The notes: a model not told the origin generated them from the letters alone. A stretch of 64,000 nt of DNA from Bacteroidota bacterium (GCA_023428135.1 JAEYZG010000051.1:62001-126000), one strand, 5' to 3'. Counted from the stretch's first letter, positions 8,710-16,903 are shown. A program made the numbers and translations.

Positions 8710-8897
8710 AGAATTAACACTATTGTTTTTAAATTTAACGGGGATTTAAGATTAAAACAACACATCATTTTTCATCTACTACTTAAAACTTAATAATAAA
8801 TGTTTCATTGTAATGATTAACAGGACATTTCAAAGAATAATGATTTTTGAGATTTTTAAAAGGATTTGGGAGATGCTAAGGACTGTAAAAATAAAAA

Positions 8898-8920
8898 GCC
8901 CCTAAAAAGGGGCCTCTTAT
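8898..8920. terminator. GC-rich hairpin, probably an intrinsic terminator
   Basis: A GCCCC/GGGGC stem (8898-8902, 8909-8913) with a six-base loop is flanked by a T-rich tract on either strand; the minus-strand tract (TTTTTATTTTT) is the stronger. No annotated gene ends here, so it may guard the lemA operon from read-through or end an unseen small transcript. The 407-bp gap 8676-9082 otherwise holds only a 19-codon ATG frame (8946-9005) that I do not trust. Confidence 0.5.
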
Positions 8921-9082
8921 TTTACAAAAGAAATTAATACAGGTTATGAAAAAAATAGTGTTATTTGTAGATGAATACAACTACTGGATCAAAGGTAACC
9001 AGTAAAGTATATTTATCTATAGGATATTTTAAAAAGTAATCCACAATCCTGAAGATTATTGATTTAGTAACACATTTATACC

Positions 9083-9223
9083 ATGAAAAAAAACAAAGTT
9101 CTTCTGATTTTTGCCCTTCTGTTTTTGCTTATCATGTTGTATATCAGCTATGATATGATGTCCAAGACTAAGAAACCTTGGGAGAAAAGGAAAAAGGAAC
9201 TAAAAGATATAAATAGAAAATAA
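9083..9223 (+). CDS. 46-residue single-helix membrane peptide
   Basis: ATG at 9083 to TAA at 9223. Residues 1-5 are basic, 6-22 form one hydrophobic helix (VLLIFALLFLLIMLY), and the tail is highly charged (KKPWEKRKKELKDI), giving a typical N-in or N-out single-pass small protein. The stop codon is part of a 20-bp perfect hairpin, as expected for a gene end next to its terminator. I do not recognise a family. The next gene is convergent. Confidence 0.55.
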   Translation: MKKNKVLLIFALLFLLIMLYISYDMMSKTKKPWEKRKKELKDINRK

Positions 9224-9263
9224 ATCTTTGATTTTGAATTTGAAAATTCAAAATCAAAGATTT
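9222..9263. terminator. 20-bp perfect hairpin between convergent genes
   Basis: Bases 9222-9241 and 9244-9263 are exact reverse complements, separated by only two bases. The structure is AT-rich with T/A tracts at both ends, overlaps the stop of the 46-residue gene, and ends 6 bp before the stop of the minus-strand T9SS gene. A bidirectional terminator is the simplest reading. Confidence 0.7.
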
Positions 9264-9269
9264 CCTGAA

Positions 9270-11069
9270 TTACTCCATTGTAATTTTGTGGTATTCCACT
9301 TTTTCGTCTGAATATACCTTCAATAAATAAATTCCGGACTTATTCATTTTTAAAGAAACTTTAAGGCCTTCATTTGACCATTCTTTATTGAAGGAGACAG
9401 ATTTTCCCTGAAGGTCTGTAATTTCAATATTGGTGATTGTGTTAGAGTTTCCGTTTAAATAAAACACATCTTTTGAGGGGTTAGGAAAAACTTTAATTTG
9501 CTCTTTTACAGTCTTAGAGAGATTACTTACAACAGCAATATCGAATGTTTGTGAAAGGTCAATCGCTGCATAATAGTCGTCATTGCCGGCCTGGGTTGCC
9601 CAAACCGTAACTTTTCCTGGTCCGAGGATGGTAATAATATTGTCTTGTAAAAAAGCTACACCTTCAGAAGGAACTGTTGTCATTGAAAAAACTACTGGAT
9701 TGCCTGAAGGTCCCCCTGTTGCCTGAAGTTCAATAATGCCTTCATTAATCGTTCTGTCACCTATTGGAAGCCAGGTAATTGTCTGGACAGGCTTTTGTTT
9801 TGGTAGGGAATATTTGGCAATGAAATATGTTTCCTGTAATCCAATTGCACTGATATTGCTAATGCCTGGACCGAAATCTATATCTCCGGATACATTTTTG
9901 ATATGTCCATACCAGATAAGATCCCCGGATGGATCGATATCAATTTTGGTATTGATAGTCTCGAAATCCAAATTATTCACCTTCTTCAGATTAAAATACA
10001 GATCATATTCTGCAATGAACCCTTTATTGTCGTAATTGCCGGAAACATAAAATTTCGAATTTTGGATTGTAAAACTATGCAAGTAAGTTTCTCTATTGCC
10101 AAAATTCAATTTTTGGGTAAGTACCAGGTTTCCATTTAAATCATACTTGGATAGATTATTTCCTTCTATCTGATATAAATTTGAATTATCCAATTCAATG
10201 TTTTTCAGATTTGAATATATTGATGCAACTTGTTTTTCCCATAGCAGTTCGCCACTATTGTCGAATTTATGAATATATCGCCCTCTTCTTCTACTTACCA
10301 AGTATATGTTACCCCAAGCATCTGTTTTTATTGCTTCCGGACCAGCATCGCCAATTTGGCCAACTTTTTTAGCCCAGATCATATTTCCATTAGGATCATA
10401 CTTAGCGAGGACAATTTCTGAACAAACAGTTATATCAACTCCGCACAAATTTTTCTCGGGAGAAAGATAGAACGAGCCCGGACCATAATCAAAATCTTTT
10501 TGCGAAATCAAAATCGAGGCAACGTATGTATTGCCATGTTTGTCTGCCGCTCTGACTATCATTCTGCTTATGTCGGCACTATCCTTCTTGTAAATAAAAG
10601 AACCTTCTTTTGATAATTTAGCCAATGGGTAAAATTCTGACCCAATGCTAATATTATCTGAACTGTCTATTGCAAATTCTCCATCTCTTAGACGATCACC
10701 CACTAAAGATTCTACTGGTAATAAGGAATAATCAATGCCTAAGTCCTTTGCCCATTGAATAGTACCGTCTTTACTATACTTCGCTATAAAATTTACCTTA
10801 TTGGGGCCGGGATAAGTTGCTGGCTCCTTAGATCTGAAAACCTTTGTATTTTCCCCCAAAATTAAAGTATCCTCAAAAAATGACCCTGTAATAACGATGC
10901 CACCATCTTTACCAGTTTGAAGGTTGTATATCTCTGGTGACAAAAACCAATCTTGATCAGGTGATGGTTGAATTGGTATTGTTTTAACCCATTTCAGCTC
11001 TTGAGCATTTGCAAAACCTGAATACAAAAAAAGAATGATTACGTAACTTCTAAAAATTGATTTTTTCAC
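9270..11069 (-). CDS. Secreted beta-propeller protein with T9SS sorting domain
   Basis: A 599-residue protein beginning with GTG at 11069, which opens a good signal peptide (cleavage after GFANAQ). Residues about 25-400 hold repeated blades with the SBBP-like phrases IQWAKDLG, MIWAKKVG, LLWEKQV and NIYLVSRR. An Ig-like segment follows (about 410-510, GKVTVWATQAGNDDYYAA). The end is a type A T9SS sorting domain starting VFPNPSKDVFYL and closing with GIYLLKVYSD. It is expected on the cell surface or outside the cell. The ligand is unknown. It is not linked to its neighbours: the 3' side is terminated and the 5' side faces a 234-bp gap before the divergent barrel gene. Confidence 0.8.
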   Translation of the reverse strand: MKKSIFRSYVIILFLYSGFANAQELKWVKTIPIQPSPDQDWFLSPEIYNLQTGKDGGIVITGSFFEDTLILGENTKVFRSKEPATYPGPNKVNFIAKYSKDGTIQWAKDLGIDYSLLPVESLVGDRLRDGEFAIDSSDNISIGSEFYPLAKLSKEGSFIYKKDSADISRMIVRAADKHGNTYVASILISQKDFDYGPGSFYLSPEKNLCGVDITVCSEIVLAKYDPNGNMIWAKKVGQIGDAGPEAIKTDAWGNIYLVSRRRGRYIHKFDNSGELLWEKQVASIYSNLKNIELDNSNLYQIEGNNLSKYDLNGNLVLTQKLNFGNRETYLHSFTIQNSKFYVSGNYDNKGFIAEYDLYFNLKKVNNLDFETINTKIDIDPSGDLIWYGHIKNVSGDIDFGPGISNISAIGLQETYFIAKYSLPKQKPVQTITWLPIGDRTINEGIIELQATGGPSGNPVVFSMTTVPSEGVAFLQDNIITILGPGKVTVWATQAGNDDYYAAIDLSQTFDIAVVSNLSKTVKEQIKVFPNPSKDVFYLNGNSNTITNIEITDLQGKSVSFNKEWSNEGLKVSLKMNKSGIYLLKVYSDEKVEYHKITME

Positions 11070-11303
11070 TTTATTAATATTTTAAATTGGTTGTTGAAAT
11101 ACTAAGTAGCAATTATCTCCTTTAGCCCTTATTTACTGCCGTTCTTAAAAGTCTATTTTTTATAAAAATTTTAAGGGAATAGAATACAGGCAAACACAAC
11201 CTCAAATTTCAGGTTCATAAATAGATTTTCCAAATGAAAATTTCATCGGATCTGAATTCCCGGAATTACATTCTGGTAAATCTTCATTTCAAAACTTTAT
11301 TTT

Positions 11304-11906
11304 ATGAAGAAAGCTCTCCTCTTTTTACTCCATTTAATACCAGTTCTTTCGTTCTGTCAATCAATAGGATTGAAGGGAGGATTTAATATTTCTAATATTA
11401 AAAGTAACTCATCTTCCATCCAGACTTCTGCCATTGTTGCCCCATCTTTTGGTATTGCCTTTTTCCCAGGGTTATCAAAAGTTCTTGACCTTTGCATAGA
11501 ACCAACATACGCAACATTTGGTGGCAGTAATGCTATTCCTGTTGCAGGGCCAAATGGTACGGCAATGAGCAGAATCGCCAAAGTTAAATACCGCTATATA
11601 GAAGTCCCGGTTTCTCTTAACTTTTATCCTTTGCATAAAACAAATATTATAGGAATACATGCAGGGATGGCCCCTATGTACTTTCTTTCCAAAAAAGAAG
11701 AATTTTCTATCGCTTCAACAAAATTAAATGACTTTGTTATTGCACCATTTGTAGGAGGTACATTAGGGTACAAATTCGCAAAAAAAATCTTTTTTCATTT
11801 AGTAGCTCGTTACCAGTTTCCTATGTCTAACATATACAAAGATGCTCCTTACACTACCAAATTCAACTCGGTTAATTTCTTTGTAATTCTCGGATGCAGA
11901 TTTTGA
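11304..11906 (+). CDS. Outer-membrane beta-barrel protein (PorT-like family)
   Basis: A 200-residue protein with a signal peptide (cleavage before QSIGLKGGFNIS). Alternating amphipathic strands throughout (YRYIEVPVSLNFYP, IIGIHAGMAPMYFLS, FFHLVARYQFP) end in an aromatic residue (GCRF). IGLKGGFNISNI is the usual opening strand of the outer-membrane protein beta-barrel (PorT-like) family. It is probably a small eight-strand barrel of unknown role. I would not call it PorT itself, because many paralogues of this fold exist. It is 82 bp upstream of the ArsR gene, which has its own promoter. Confidence 0.75.
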   Translation: MKKALLFLLHLIPVLSFCQSIGLKGGFNISNIKSNSSSIQTSAIVAPSFGIAFFPGLSKVLDLCIEPTYATFGGSNAIPVAGPNGTAMSRIAKVKYRYIEVPVSLNFYPLHKTNIIGIHAGMAPMYFLSKKEEFSIASTKLNDFVIAPFVGGTLGYKFAKKIFFHLVARYQFPMSNIYKDAPYTTKFNSVNFFVILGCRF

Positions 11907-11932
11907 TAAAACCAAAAATCAAATCTAAAATT

Positions 11933-11956
11933 TTACATATGAAACTTTTTACATAT
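11933..11956. promoter_or_regulatory. Tandem TTACATAT boxes at the arsR-type promoter
   Basis: TTACATAT occurs at 11933-11940 and again at 11949-11956, 16 bp apart, the second overlapping the -7 element. The reverse complement ATATGTAA occurs at 12339-12346 in front of the exporter gene. The spacing and placement suggest an operator for the adjacent ArsR-family regulator; this is inference. Confidence 0.4.
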
Positions 11957-11961
11957 ATTTG
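11954..11961 (+). promoter_or_regulatory. Bacteroidota -7 promoter element
   Basis: TATATTTG matches TAnnTTTG and lies 27 bp upstream of the ATG at 11989. It overlaps the repeated TTACATAT box, consistent with autoregulation. Confidence 0.6.
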
Positions 11962-11988
11962 CGTTTAGATACACATAACTTAATATGA

Positions 11989-12303
11989 ATGGAATCTTCA
12001 ATAGACTCTAAAACCGGAATTAGTATTGAAAAGCTTGAAAAAGCTTGTGCTGTCCTAAAGACAATTGCACATCCAGTGCGTATGTCCATCATTGAGTTGC
12101 TTGAAAAGAACTTCAGGATGAACGTAGGGGAAATGCAAGAGCATCTCAAAATCGAACAGGCTGCGTTATCCCATCATCTCATTGCTATGAAAGATAAAAA
12201 AATTCTTAAGTGCCAGAGAGAAGGGAAAAACATGGTTTATGAATTAAAAGAAAAACGCATCATAAAAATTCTGGAGTGCGTCGCTCAATGCGAATGCGAT
12301 TGA
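11989..12303 (+). CDS. ArsR-family winged-helix regulator, possibly sulfide/persulfide sensing
   Basis: A 104-residue winged-helix protein. The conserved start of the domain is LKTIAHPVRMSIIELL (23-38), the recognition helix is IEQAALSHHLIAMKD (55-69) and the wing is CQREGKNMVYEL. The metal-binding ELCVCDL box of ArsR itself is absent. Cysteines are at 20, 75, 97, 101 and 103, with a CxC next to the C-terminus. Neighbouring sulfur genes make a persulfide or sulfide sensor comparable to BigR/SqrR plausible, although I could not align the cysteines to the C42/C108 pair of those proteins. It is probably a repressor released by modified cysteines. It is the first gene of the sulfur module. Confidence 0.75.
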   Translation: MESSIDSKTGISIEKLEKACAVLKTIAHPVRMSIIELLEKNFRMNVGEMQEHLKIEQAALSHHLIAMKDKKILKCQREGKNMVYELKEKRIIKILECVAQCECD

Positions 12304-12338
12304 GTTTTTTTTTAATCACATTATATGCAGTTATTTAA

Positions 12339-12346
12339 ATATGTAA
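12339..12346. promoter_or_regulatory. Inverted copy of the TTACATAT box
   Basis: ATATGTAA lies 18 bp before the exporter ATG and is the reverse complement of the two boxes in front of the ArsR gene. The surrounding 61-bp gap also has CACATTATATG at 12317-12327, repeated at 13181-13191 before the dioxygenase gene. Confidence 0.3.
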
Positions 12347-12364
12347 ATATCTTAATTTGAAGCT

Positions 12365-13180
12365 ATGGTAATTTTAGGCTATCTGTTTGCAATACTGATA
12401 GGGCTCACACTAGGCCTCATTGGGGGAGGAGGCTCCATACTCACAGTGCCAGTATTGGTTTATCTTTTAAAAATAAGCCCGGTTACTTCTACTGCTTATT
12501 CACTCTTTGTTGTCGGCTCAACTTCATTGGCTGGAGCTATAAGTTACTTTAGGAAAAAACAACTGTGCTACAGAGCTGCAATTGCATTTTCAGTACCATC
12601 TTTCTTATCTGTATTCCTAACCAGACGATTTCTGGTGCCACTGCTACCTGATACAATCATGGAATACTCAGGCTTTGTGCTGAATAAGGAAGTTTTGATC
12701 ATGGTTGCTTTTGCAATATTGATGATAGTATCTTCCTATTCAATGATCAAGAAGCAACTGAAAAAAAACATGTCAGAAGAGGAGTTTAATCCTCTAACTG
12801 TAAAATTCAATTATCCGATGATAATTGTTGAAGGACTAATTCTCGGAGTACTTACAGGTTTTGTGGGAGCAGGTGGAGGATTTTTAATCATTCCTGCATT
12901 GGTATTGCTTGTCGGCCTTCCGATGAAAGTGGCCATTGGAACATCATTGTTGATTATTGCTGCGAATTCTCTTATTGGTTTCACTGGTGATCTTTATGCA
13001 GGATTAAACGCTGACTGGAATTTTCTTTTGGTGTACACCGCATTTGCACTAGGTGGGATTTTCATTGGTACGATTTTATCAAAAAAAGTACAGGGAGATA
13101 AATTAAAACCTGCTTTTGGTTATTTTACCCTTGTACTTGGATTATTTATTATAATCAAAGAAGTATTGTTTCACCCTTAA
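12365..13180 (+). CDS. TauE/SafE (TSUP) family sulfur-anion permease
   Basis: A 271-residue membrane protein of two homologous halves. Each half opens with the glycine-rich signature of the family (GLIGGGGSILTVPVLVYLL near residue 17, and GFVGAGGGFLIIPALVLLVG near residue 161). About seven to eight transmembrane helices are visible. TSUP permeases move sulfite, sulfoacetate, thiosulfate or related anions. Beside a persulfide dioxygenase the likely job is export of sulfite or thiosulfate made from persulfide oxidation (inference). It is transcribed with arsR upstream (61-bp gap) and the dioxygenase downstream (8-bp gap). Confidence 0.85.
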   Translation: MVILGYLFAILIGLTLGLIGGGGSILTVPVLVYLLKISPVTSTAYSLFVVGSTSLAGAISYFRKKQLCYRAAIAFSVPSFLSVFLTRRFLVPLLPDTIMEYSGFVLNKEVLIMVAFAILMIVSSYSMIKKQLKKNMSEEEFNPLTVKFNYPMIIVEGLILGVLTGFVGAGGGFLIIPALVLLVGLPMKVAIGTSLLIIAANSLIGFTGDLYAGLNADWNFLLVYTAFALGGIFIGTILSKKVQGDKLKPAFGYFTLVLGLFIIIKEVLFHP

Positions 13181-13188
13181 CACATTAT

Positions 13189-14604
13189 ATGAAAGTAGAA
13201 CAAATTTATACCGGTTGCCTCGCACAGGGTGCATACTATATTGAATCTGCGGGAGAAGTAGCCATCATAGATCCTCTGAGAGAAGTCGGACCTTATATAG
13301 CCAGAGCTGAAAAAGCCGGTGCTAAAATCAAATATATATTCGAAACACATTTTCATGCTGACTTTGTATCCGGCCATCTGGACCTTAGCAGAAAAACTGG
13401 AGCTCCTATAGTCTATGGCCCCACCGCTACCACTGAATTTGATTCAATAGTTGCAGTTGATGGCCAGGAATTCAAACTAGGAAATGTCACCATCAAGGTA
13501 CTACATACTCCCGGGCATACACTAGAAAGCACTGTTTATCTCTTAAAAAATGAAGAAGGAAAAGACTACGCTATATTCAGCGGAGATACTTTGTTTCTCG
13601 GAGATGTAGGCCGACCAGATCTTGCTCAAAAAGCTGGTCAGATCACAGCTGAAGATTTGGCTGGTATGCTTTATGATAGTCTCATGACCAAAATAATGCC
13701 GCTGGCAGATGATGTAATTGTTTATCCTGCACATGGGGCCGGAAGCGCTTGCGGTAAAAACATGATGAAGGAAACCATCGACACATTGGGCAATCAGAAA
13801 AAAACTAATTATGCCCTGAATCAACCAGACAAAGCAACCTTCATAAAAGAGGTTACAGATGGGCTATTGCCTCCGCCTGCTTATTTTCCGCTTAATGTAG
13901 CTTTGAATAAAAAAGGATATGAAAGTTTTGATGAAGTGCTCAATCATGGACTTAAACCTCTTAGTCCTTCAGAATTAGAAGACCTTGCAGAAGCCACCAA
14001 CGCTCTGATATTAGATACAAGAGCAAACACAGAGTTTTATAAATCATTTATTCCGCAGTCAATTAATATAGGGCTGAACGGTGACTTTGCTCCATGGGTT
14101 GGTGCACTGATTGCAGATGTAAAGCAGCCGATAATACTTGTAACAGAACCAGGAAAAGAAGAAGATGCAGTAACACGACTGAGCCGAGTGGGTTTCGACA
14201 ATATCCTGGGTCATCTCAAAGGTGGTTTCGAATCTTGGGTAGCAGATGGAAAAGAAACAGACTCTGTAAATCGCATAGATGCTGAAGAGTTTTCAAAGAA
14301 AATTGCGATAGGAGAAAGTAAGGTTATCGATGTTAGAAAAGAAACTGAATACTCTGCAGAGCATGTGCAGGATGCATTTAACAAACCTCTTGCCTACATC
14401 AACGAATGGATAAAAGATATTGATCCGAAAGTGCATTTCTACCTGCATTGTGCCGGGGGGTATAGAAGCATGATGGCTGCATCTATATTACAAGCCAGAG
14501 GTTATAGAAACTTTACAGAAGTTGCAGGCGGCTTCGGAGCTATAGCTAAAACTTCTGTTCCCAAAACCAATTTCGTTTGTCAAAGCAAATTATTGAAGGT
14601 GTAG
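13189..14604 (+). CDS. Persulfide dioxygenase-rhodanese fusion (CstB/Blh-like)
   Basis: A 471-residue, three-domain protein. Residues 1-240 are an ETHE1-type metallo-beta-lactamase fold: THFHADFVSGH supplies H54, H56, D58 and H63, HTPGH adds H110, and SGDTLFLGDVGRPDL gives D133. A middle rhodanese domain (about 260-360) has ILVTEPGKE where the active-site loop should be, so it lacks the cysteine and is probably inactive. The last rhodanese domain carries HCAGGYRS with the catalytic cysteine C421. The layout and length resemble Staphylococcus CstB. The expected chemistry is O2-dependent oxidation of low-molecular-weight persulfides to sulfite, with sulfur transfer yielding thiosulfate. It is cytoplasmic, with no signal peptide. 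The operon context supports sulfide detoxification. Confidence 0.9.
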   Translation: MKVEQIYTGCLAQGAYYIESAGEVAIIDPLREVGPYIARAEKAGAKIKYIFETHFHADFVSGHLDLSRKTGAPIVYGPTATTEFDSIVAVDGQEFKLGNVTIKVLHTPGHTLESTVYLLKNEEGKDYAIFSGDTLFLGDVGRPDLAQKAGQITAEDLAGMLYDSLMTKIMPLADDVIVYPAHGAGSACGKNMMKETIDTLGNQKKTNYALNQPDKATFIKEVTDGLLPPPAYFPLNVALNKKGYESFDEVLNHGLKPLSPSELEDLAEATNALILDTRANTEFYKSFIPQSINIGLNGDFAPWVGALIADVKQPIILVTEPGKEEDAVTRLSRVGFDNILGHLKGGFESWVADGKETDSVNRIDAEEFSKKIAIGESKVIDVRKETEYSAEHVQDAFNKPLAYINEWIKDIDPKVHFYLHCAGGYRSMMAASILQARGYRNFTEVAGGFGAIAKTSVPKTNFVCQSKLLKV

Positions 14605-14643
14605 GATAAAAATAAAGAAGGTATAAACTGCTTCAAGAAAGCC

Positions 14644-14688
14644 TATGCTATGGTTATGAAAAACACAAAAAGGTAAATTCATAGCATA
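14644..14688. repeat. Inverted repeat inside the sulfur module
   Basis: A 9-bp perfect inverted repeat (14644-14652 with 14680-14688, arm TATGCTATG) and a 27-nt loop lie in the 205-bp gap between the dioxygenase gene and the YeeE gene. It could be an operator or an mRNA-stability element. There is no T-run. Confidence 0.3.
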
Positions 14689-14809
14689 ATTCTCATAAAG
14701 TTGAGAGGTCTTTTCAATCAAAAACAGAAAGTATAATCACGGCAAATAAATGCTCTATGAGGTTTAAAACTTCATCCAGGCATCTTATTTTCCAAAAGTA
14801 AAGTGTATC

Positions 14810-15379
14810 ATGAATATTATAGAATTTATATCTCAGCCCTGGCCATGGTACGTGGCAGGCCCATTGATCGGACTTACTGTTCCCATTCTCTTAATCATTG
14901 GCAATAAATCCTTTGGAATAAGTTCAAACCTGCGACATATCTGCGCAGCCTGCGTTCCTGCAAAAGTTCCCTTCTTTCAGTATAACTGGAAGAAAGAAGC
15001 CTGGAACCTGTTCTTTGTTGCTGGCATTGTTATCGGAGGATTCATTGCAGCTACATTCCTGACTAATTCTGAGCCGGTTATAGTTAACCAGAAACTTGCT
15101 GCAGATCTCGCTGCATATGGCATTACAAATTATCAAAACATAGTGCCTGAAGATTTATTCAACTGGACTGCCTTATTCACACTAAGGGGATTTTTGCTAA
15201 TGGTCGTAGGTGGGTTCCTCGTAGGTTTTGGAACAAGATATGCAGGAGGCTGTACCAGCGGCCATTCCATCATGGGCTTGTCAACTCTGCAATGGCCTTC
15301 GCTTATAGCAACATGTTGTTTTATGGCAGGAGGCTTTATTATGGCGAATCTTATTCTCCCACTTATTCTTTCTCTTTAA
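14810..15379 (+). CDS. YeeE/YedE family sulfur transporter, first half
   Basis: A 189-residue membrane protein with about five hydrophobic segments. The signature GGCTSGHSIMGLS near residue 145 and cysteines in CAACVPAK near residues 45-48 are characteristic of YeeE/YedE permeases. In characterised single-chain members these conserved cysteines take part in thiosulfate uptake. Here the family is split into two genes, as in the pmpA/pmpB type pairs. It probably transports thiosulfate or another reduced sulfur species. The next gene, 14 nt downstream, is the other half. Confidence 0.85.
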   Translation: MNIIEFISQPWPWYVAGPLIGLTVPILLIIGNKSFGISSNLRHICAACVPAKVPFFQYNWKKEAWNLFFVAGIVIGGFIAATFLTNSEPVIVNQKLAADLAAYGITNYQNIVPEDLFNWTALFTLRGFLLMVVGGFLVGFGTRYAGGCTSGHSIMGLSTLQWPSLIATCCFMAGGFIMANLILPLILSL

Positions 15380-15393
15380 AAAATTTAACTAAC

Positions 15394-15840
15394 ATGACAC
15401 ATCAGGAAATATATCGATCAGCCCCTTGGTGGCATTATATCAAGTACGGAATAGTTGGAATAGCCTTCGGAATTGTCTTTACAAAAGCGGAAATCATAAG
15501 CTGGTTCCGTATTCAGGAAATGTTCAGGTTGGAGTCCTTCCATATGTATGGGGTAATTGGAAGTGCTGTTGCAACAGGATTAATCTCAGTGTTGTTAATC
15601 AAAAAATTCAATATCAAAACTATTAATGGAGAAGAGGTAAAATTTCACCCTAAAAACTTCAATAAGGGACAGGTGTATGGAGGGTTGTTGTTTGGGTTTG
15701 GGTGGGCTATGACAGGGGCTTGTCCCGGACCACTATTTGCTCAGATAGGAATAGGAGCGACTGTCATTATAATTTCATTATTAAGCGCAATAGCCGGTAC
15801 ATGGGTTTATGGCTATTTCAGGGAAAAACATCCTCATTAA
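15394..15840 (+). CDS. YeeE/YedE family (DUF6691) second half
   Basis: A 148-residue protein. The frame is open to 15292, but the ATG at 15394 (MTHQEIYRSAPWWHYIKYG) follows the previous stop by 14 nt and gives the usual N-terminus. About four transmembrane helices are visible. The motif GFGWAMTGACPGPLFAQIG near residues 105-123 carries the conserved cysteine of the second repeat. It forms a two-subunit permease with the upstream product. It is the last gene of the sulfur module. Confidence 0.85.
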   Translation: MTHQEIYRSAPWWHYIKYGIVGIAFGIVFTKAEIISWFRIQEMFRLESFHMYGVIGSAVATGLISVLLIKKFNIKTINGEEVKFHPKNFNKGQVYGGLLFGFGWAMTGACPGPLFAQIGIGATVIIISLLSAIAGTWVYGYFREKHPH

Positions 15841-15987
15841 AACCGAAATCCATCATAACCACATCAAAAATATTAGGATTAGAGGTTTAATTCCCATCAT
15901 AAAATAATGAGTACATTAGTTTATAATAAGTCTCATTGTTTTAGTTTTATCACTTTTCTCATTAATCAGTAATCAAAAGAATCAAGA

Positions 15988-16021
15988 GCTGTGAGGAAAT
16001 TTGTTAAAATTTTCTCACAGC
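15988..16021. repeat. 15-bp hairpin downstream of the sulfur module
   Basis: Bases 15988-16002 pair with 16007-16021 (one G-U wobble) around a four-base loop. No U-run follows, and it lies 148 bp after the last stop codon. It may stabilise the 3' end of the mRNA. Confidence 0.45.
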
Positions 16022-16147
16022 CCAATCTTATAAGTCTACGAGAACTAACGCATTAATTCTGTAAATTAATTTAATGCTCATTCCCTGCTAATAATAATTC
16101 GCCACATCCTGCAAACAAATTTCAGTTTTTTCAATCTGAGTATATGA

Positions 16148-16429
16148 AAACTTTATTTTGAAACCGAAATCAAAAAATTGAGGCTGGGAGAAAAGAAATT
16201 TTCGGAAGAAAATGAAGAAGTCATAAACAATCTTTTTTCTGGCCAGTTAAGGCCGTATTGAAACACATGAAATATGGGTTTAATGCAAGAAAATGAAGAG
16301 CAAACGGAATGGATATATACAGGGATACCTGACTATTCCGGTAATTTCTTCAAAGATATGGTGAACATTGGCGCAAGCATCGAGACAGGATTAATTTACC
16401 TGAAAAAAATTGTGTTAAAGAATTTCTAA
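16148..16429 (+). pseudogene. Possible degraded coding remnant, frame broken at least twice
   Basis: Three consecutive, protein-like segments lie in different frames. 16148-16261 gives a charged segment containing EENEEVINNLFSGQLRPY. A middle segment before about 16273 gives LKHMKYGFNARK. 16274-16429 opens with MGLMQENEEQTEWIYTGIP and reads to a stop at 16427. Joined, they look like one polypeptide interrupted by small indels. No family is recognised, so this is a guess from amino-acid texture. The region 15841-16545 holds nothing else but the hairpin at 15988. Confidence 0.3.
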
Positions 16430-16546
16430 AATAAATTTTAAAACTAAAACCTCTTGAAAAAAGTCAACATTGTAAAGGCAGGTATTGAAAATTGCGCGAA
16501 AAATAAACTTGGCATAACCACTCTATCAGGATTGGCCAACATCTAT

Positions 16547-16577
16547 GAAAAAAAAGCTCATCTTGTCAGAGAGCTTT
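16547..16577 (-). terminator. Intrinsic terminator of the 99-residue gene
   Basis: On the minus strand the stem AAAGCTC/GAGCTTT (16571-16577 with 16553-16559) is followed by a run of T residues (plus-strand A's 16547-16554). It lies 27 bp after the stop codon at 16604. Confidence 0.7.
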
Positions 16578-16603
16578 CAAATATTGAAGTATTGGGAACA
16601 GGC

Positions 16604-16903
16604 TTAAGCGCCTGGACGTCTCTTTACTTTTTTATCCTGTTTGTCCTGCACCACTTTAAACTTTTTGTTTACAACAACTCGTCTTCCATTACGGATTTCT
16701 TCCACTTGTTTGTAAATAAATTTGTCTCCTGTACCGGTACTCATTTTCCACCTGAGATAGTAGACAACCAAAGCTACAAGAGCAAGCGCAAAGAACGACC
16801 CGATTGCAATAGTCTCATATTTACGTTCACCCTCGGCATAAGAATTTAAGGGAGAAACAATAAATAAGACAAGTAAATAAGGGAGAAGTTTAAAATTGTT
16901 CAT
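16604..16903 (-). CDS. Small membrane protein with signal peptide, unknown function
   Basis: A 99-residue protein. A signal-peptide-like N-terminus ends near SYAEGERK. A second hydrophobic helix (TIAIGSFFALALVALVVYYL) spans residues 31-51, and a strongly basic cytoplasmic tail ends QDKKVKRRPGA. It is predicted as an inner-membrane protein with a basic internal domain. No family is recognised. It has its own terminator and is divergent from the 17164 gene. A 131-codon frame on the opposite strand is a shadow, because it runs through this gene and the terminator. Confidence 0.65.
   Translation of the reverse strand: MNNFKLLPYLLVLFIVSPLNSYAEGERKYETIAIGSFFALALVALVVYYLRWKMSTGTGDKFIYKQVEEIRNGRRVVVNKKFKVVQDKQDKKVKRRPGA

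Noticed and set aside
8946..9005. 19-codon ATG frame before the 46-residue gene
   Set aside because: Too short to support, with no ribosome-binding site or recognisable pattern.
12325..12360. 11-codon frame (MQLFKYVNILI) before the TauE-type gene, a possible leader peptide
   Set aside because: No hairpin or codon bias that would indicate attenuation; the similarity of its surroundings to 13181-13191 is only 11 bp.
16454..16849. 131-codon plus-strand frame
   Set aside because: It starts in the remnant region, crosses the terminator at 16547-16577 and then runs antisense through the 99-residue membrane-protein gene; there is no protein-like pattern in the second half.
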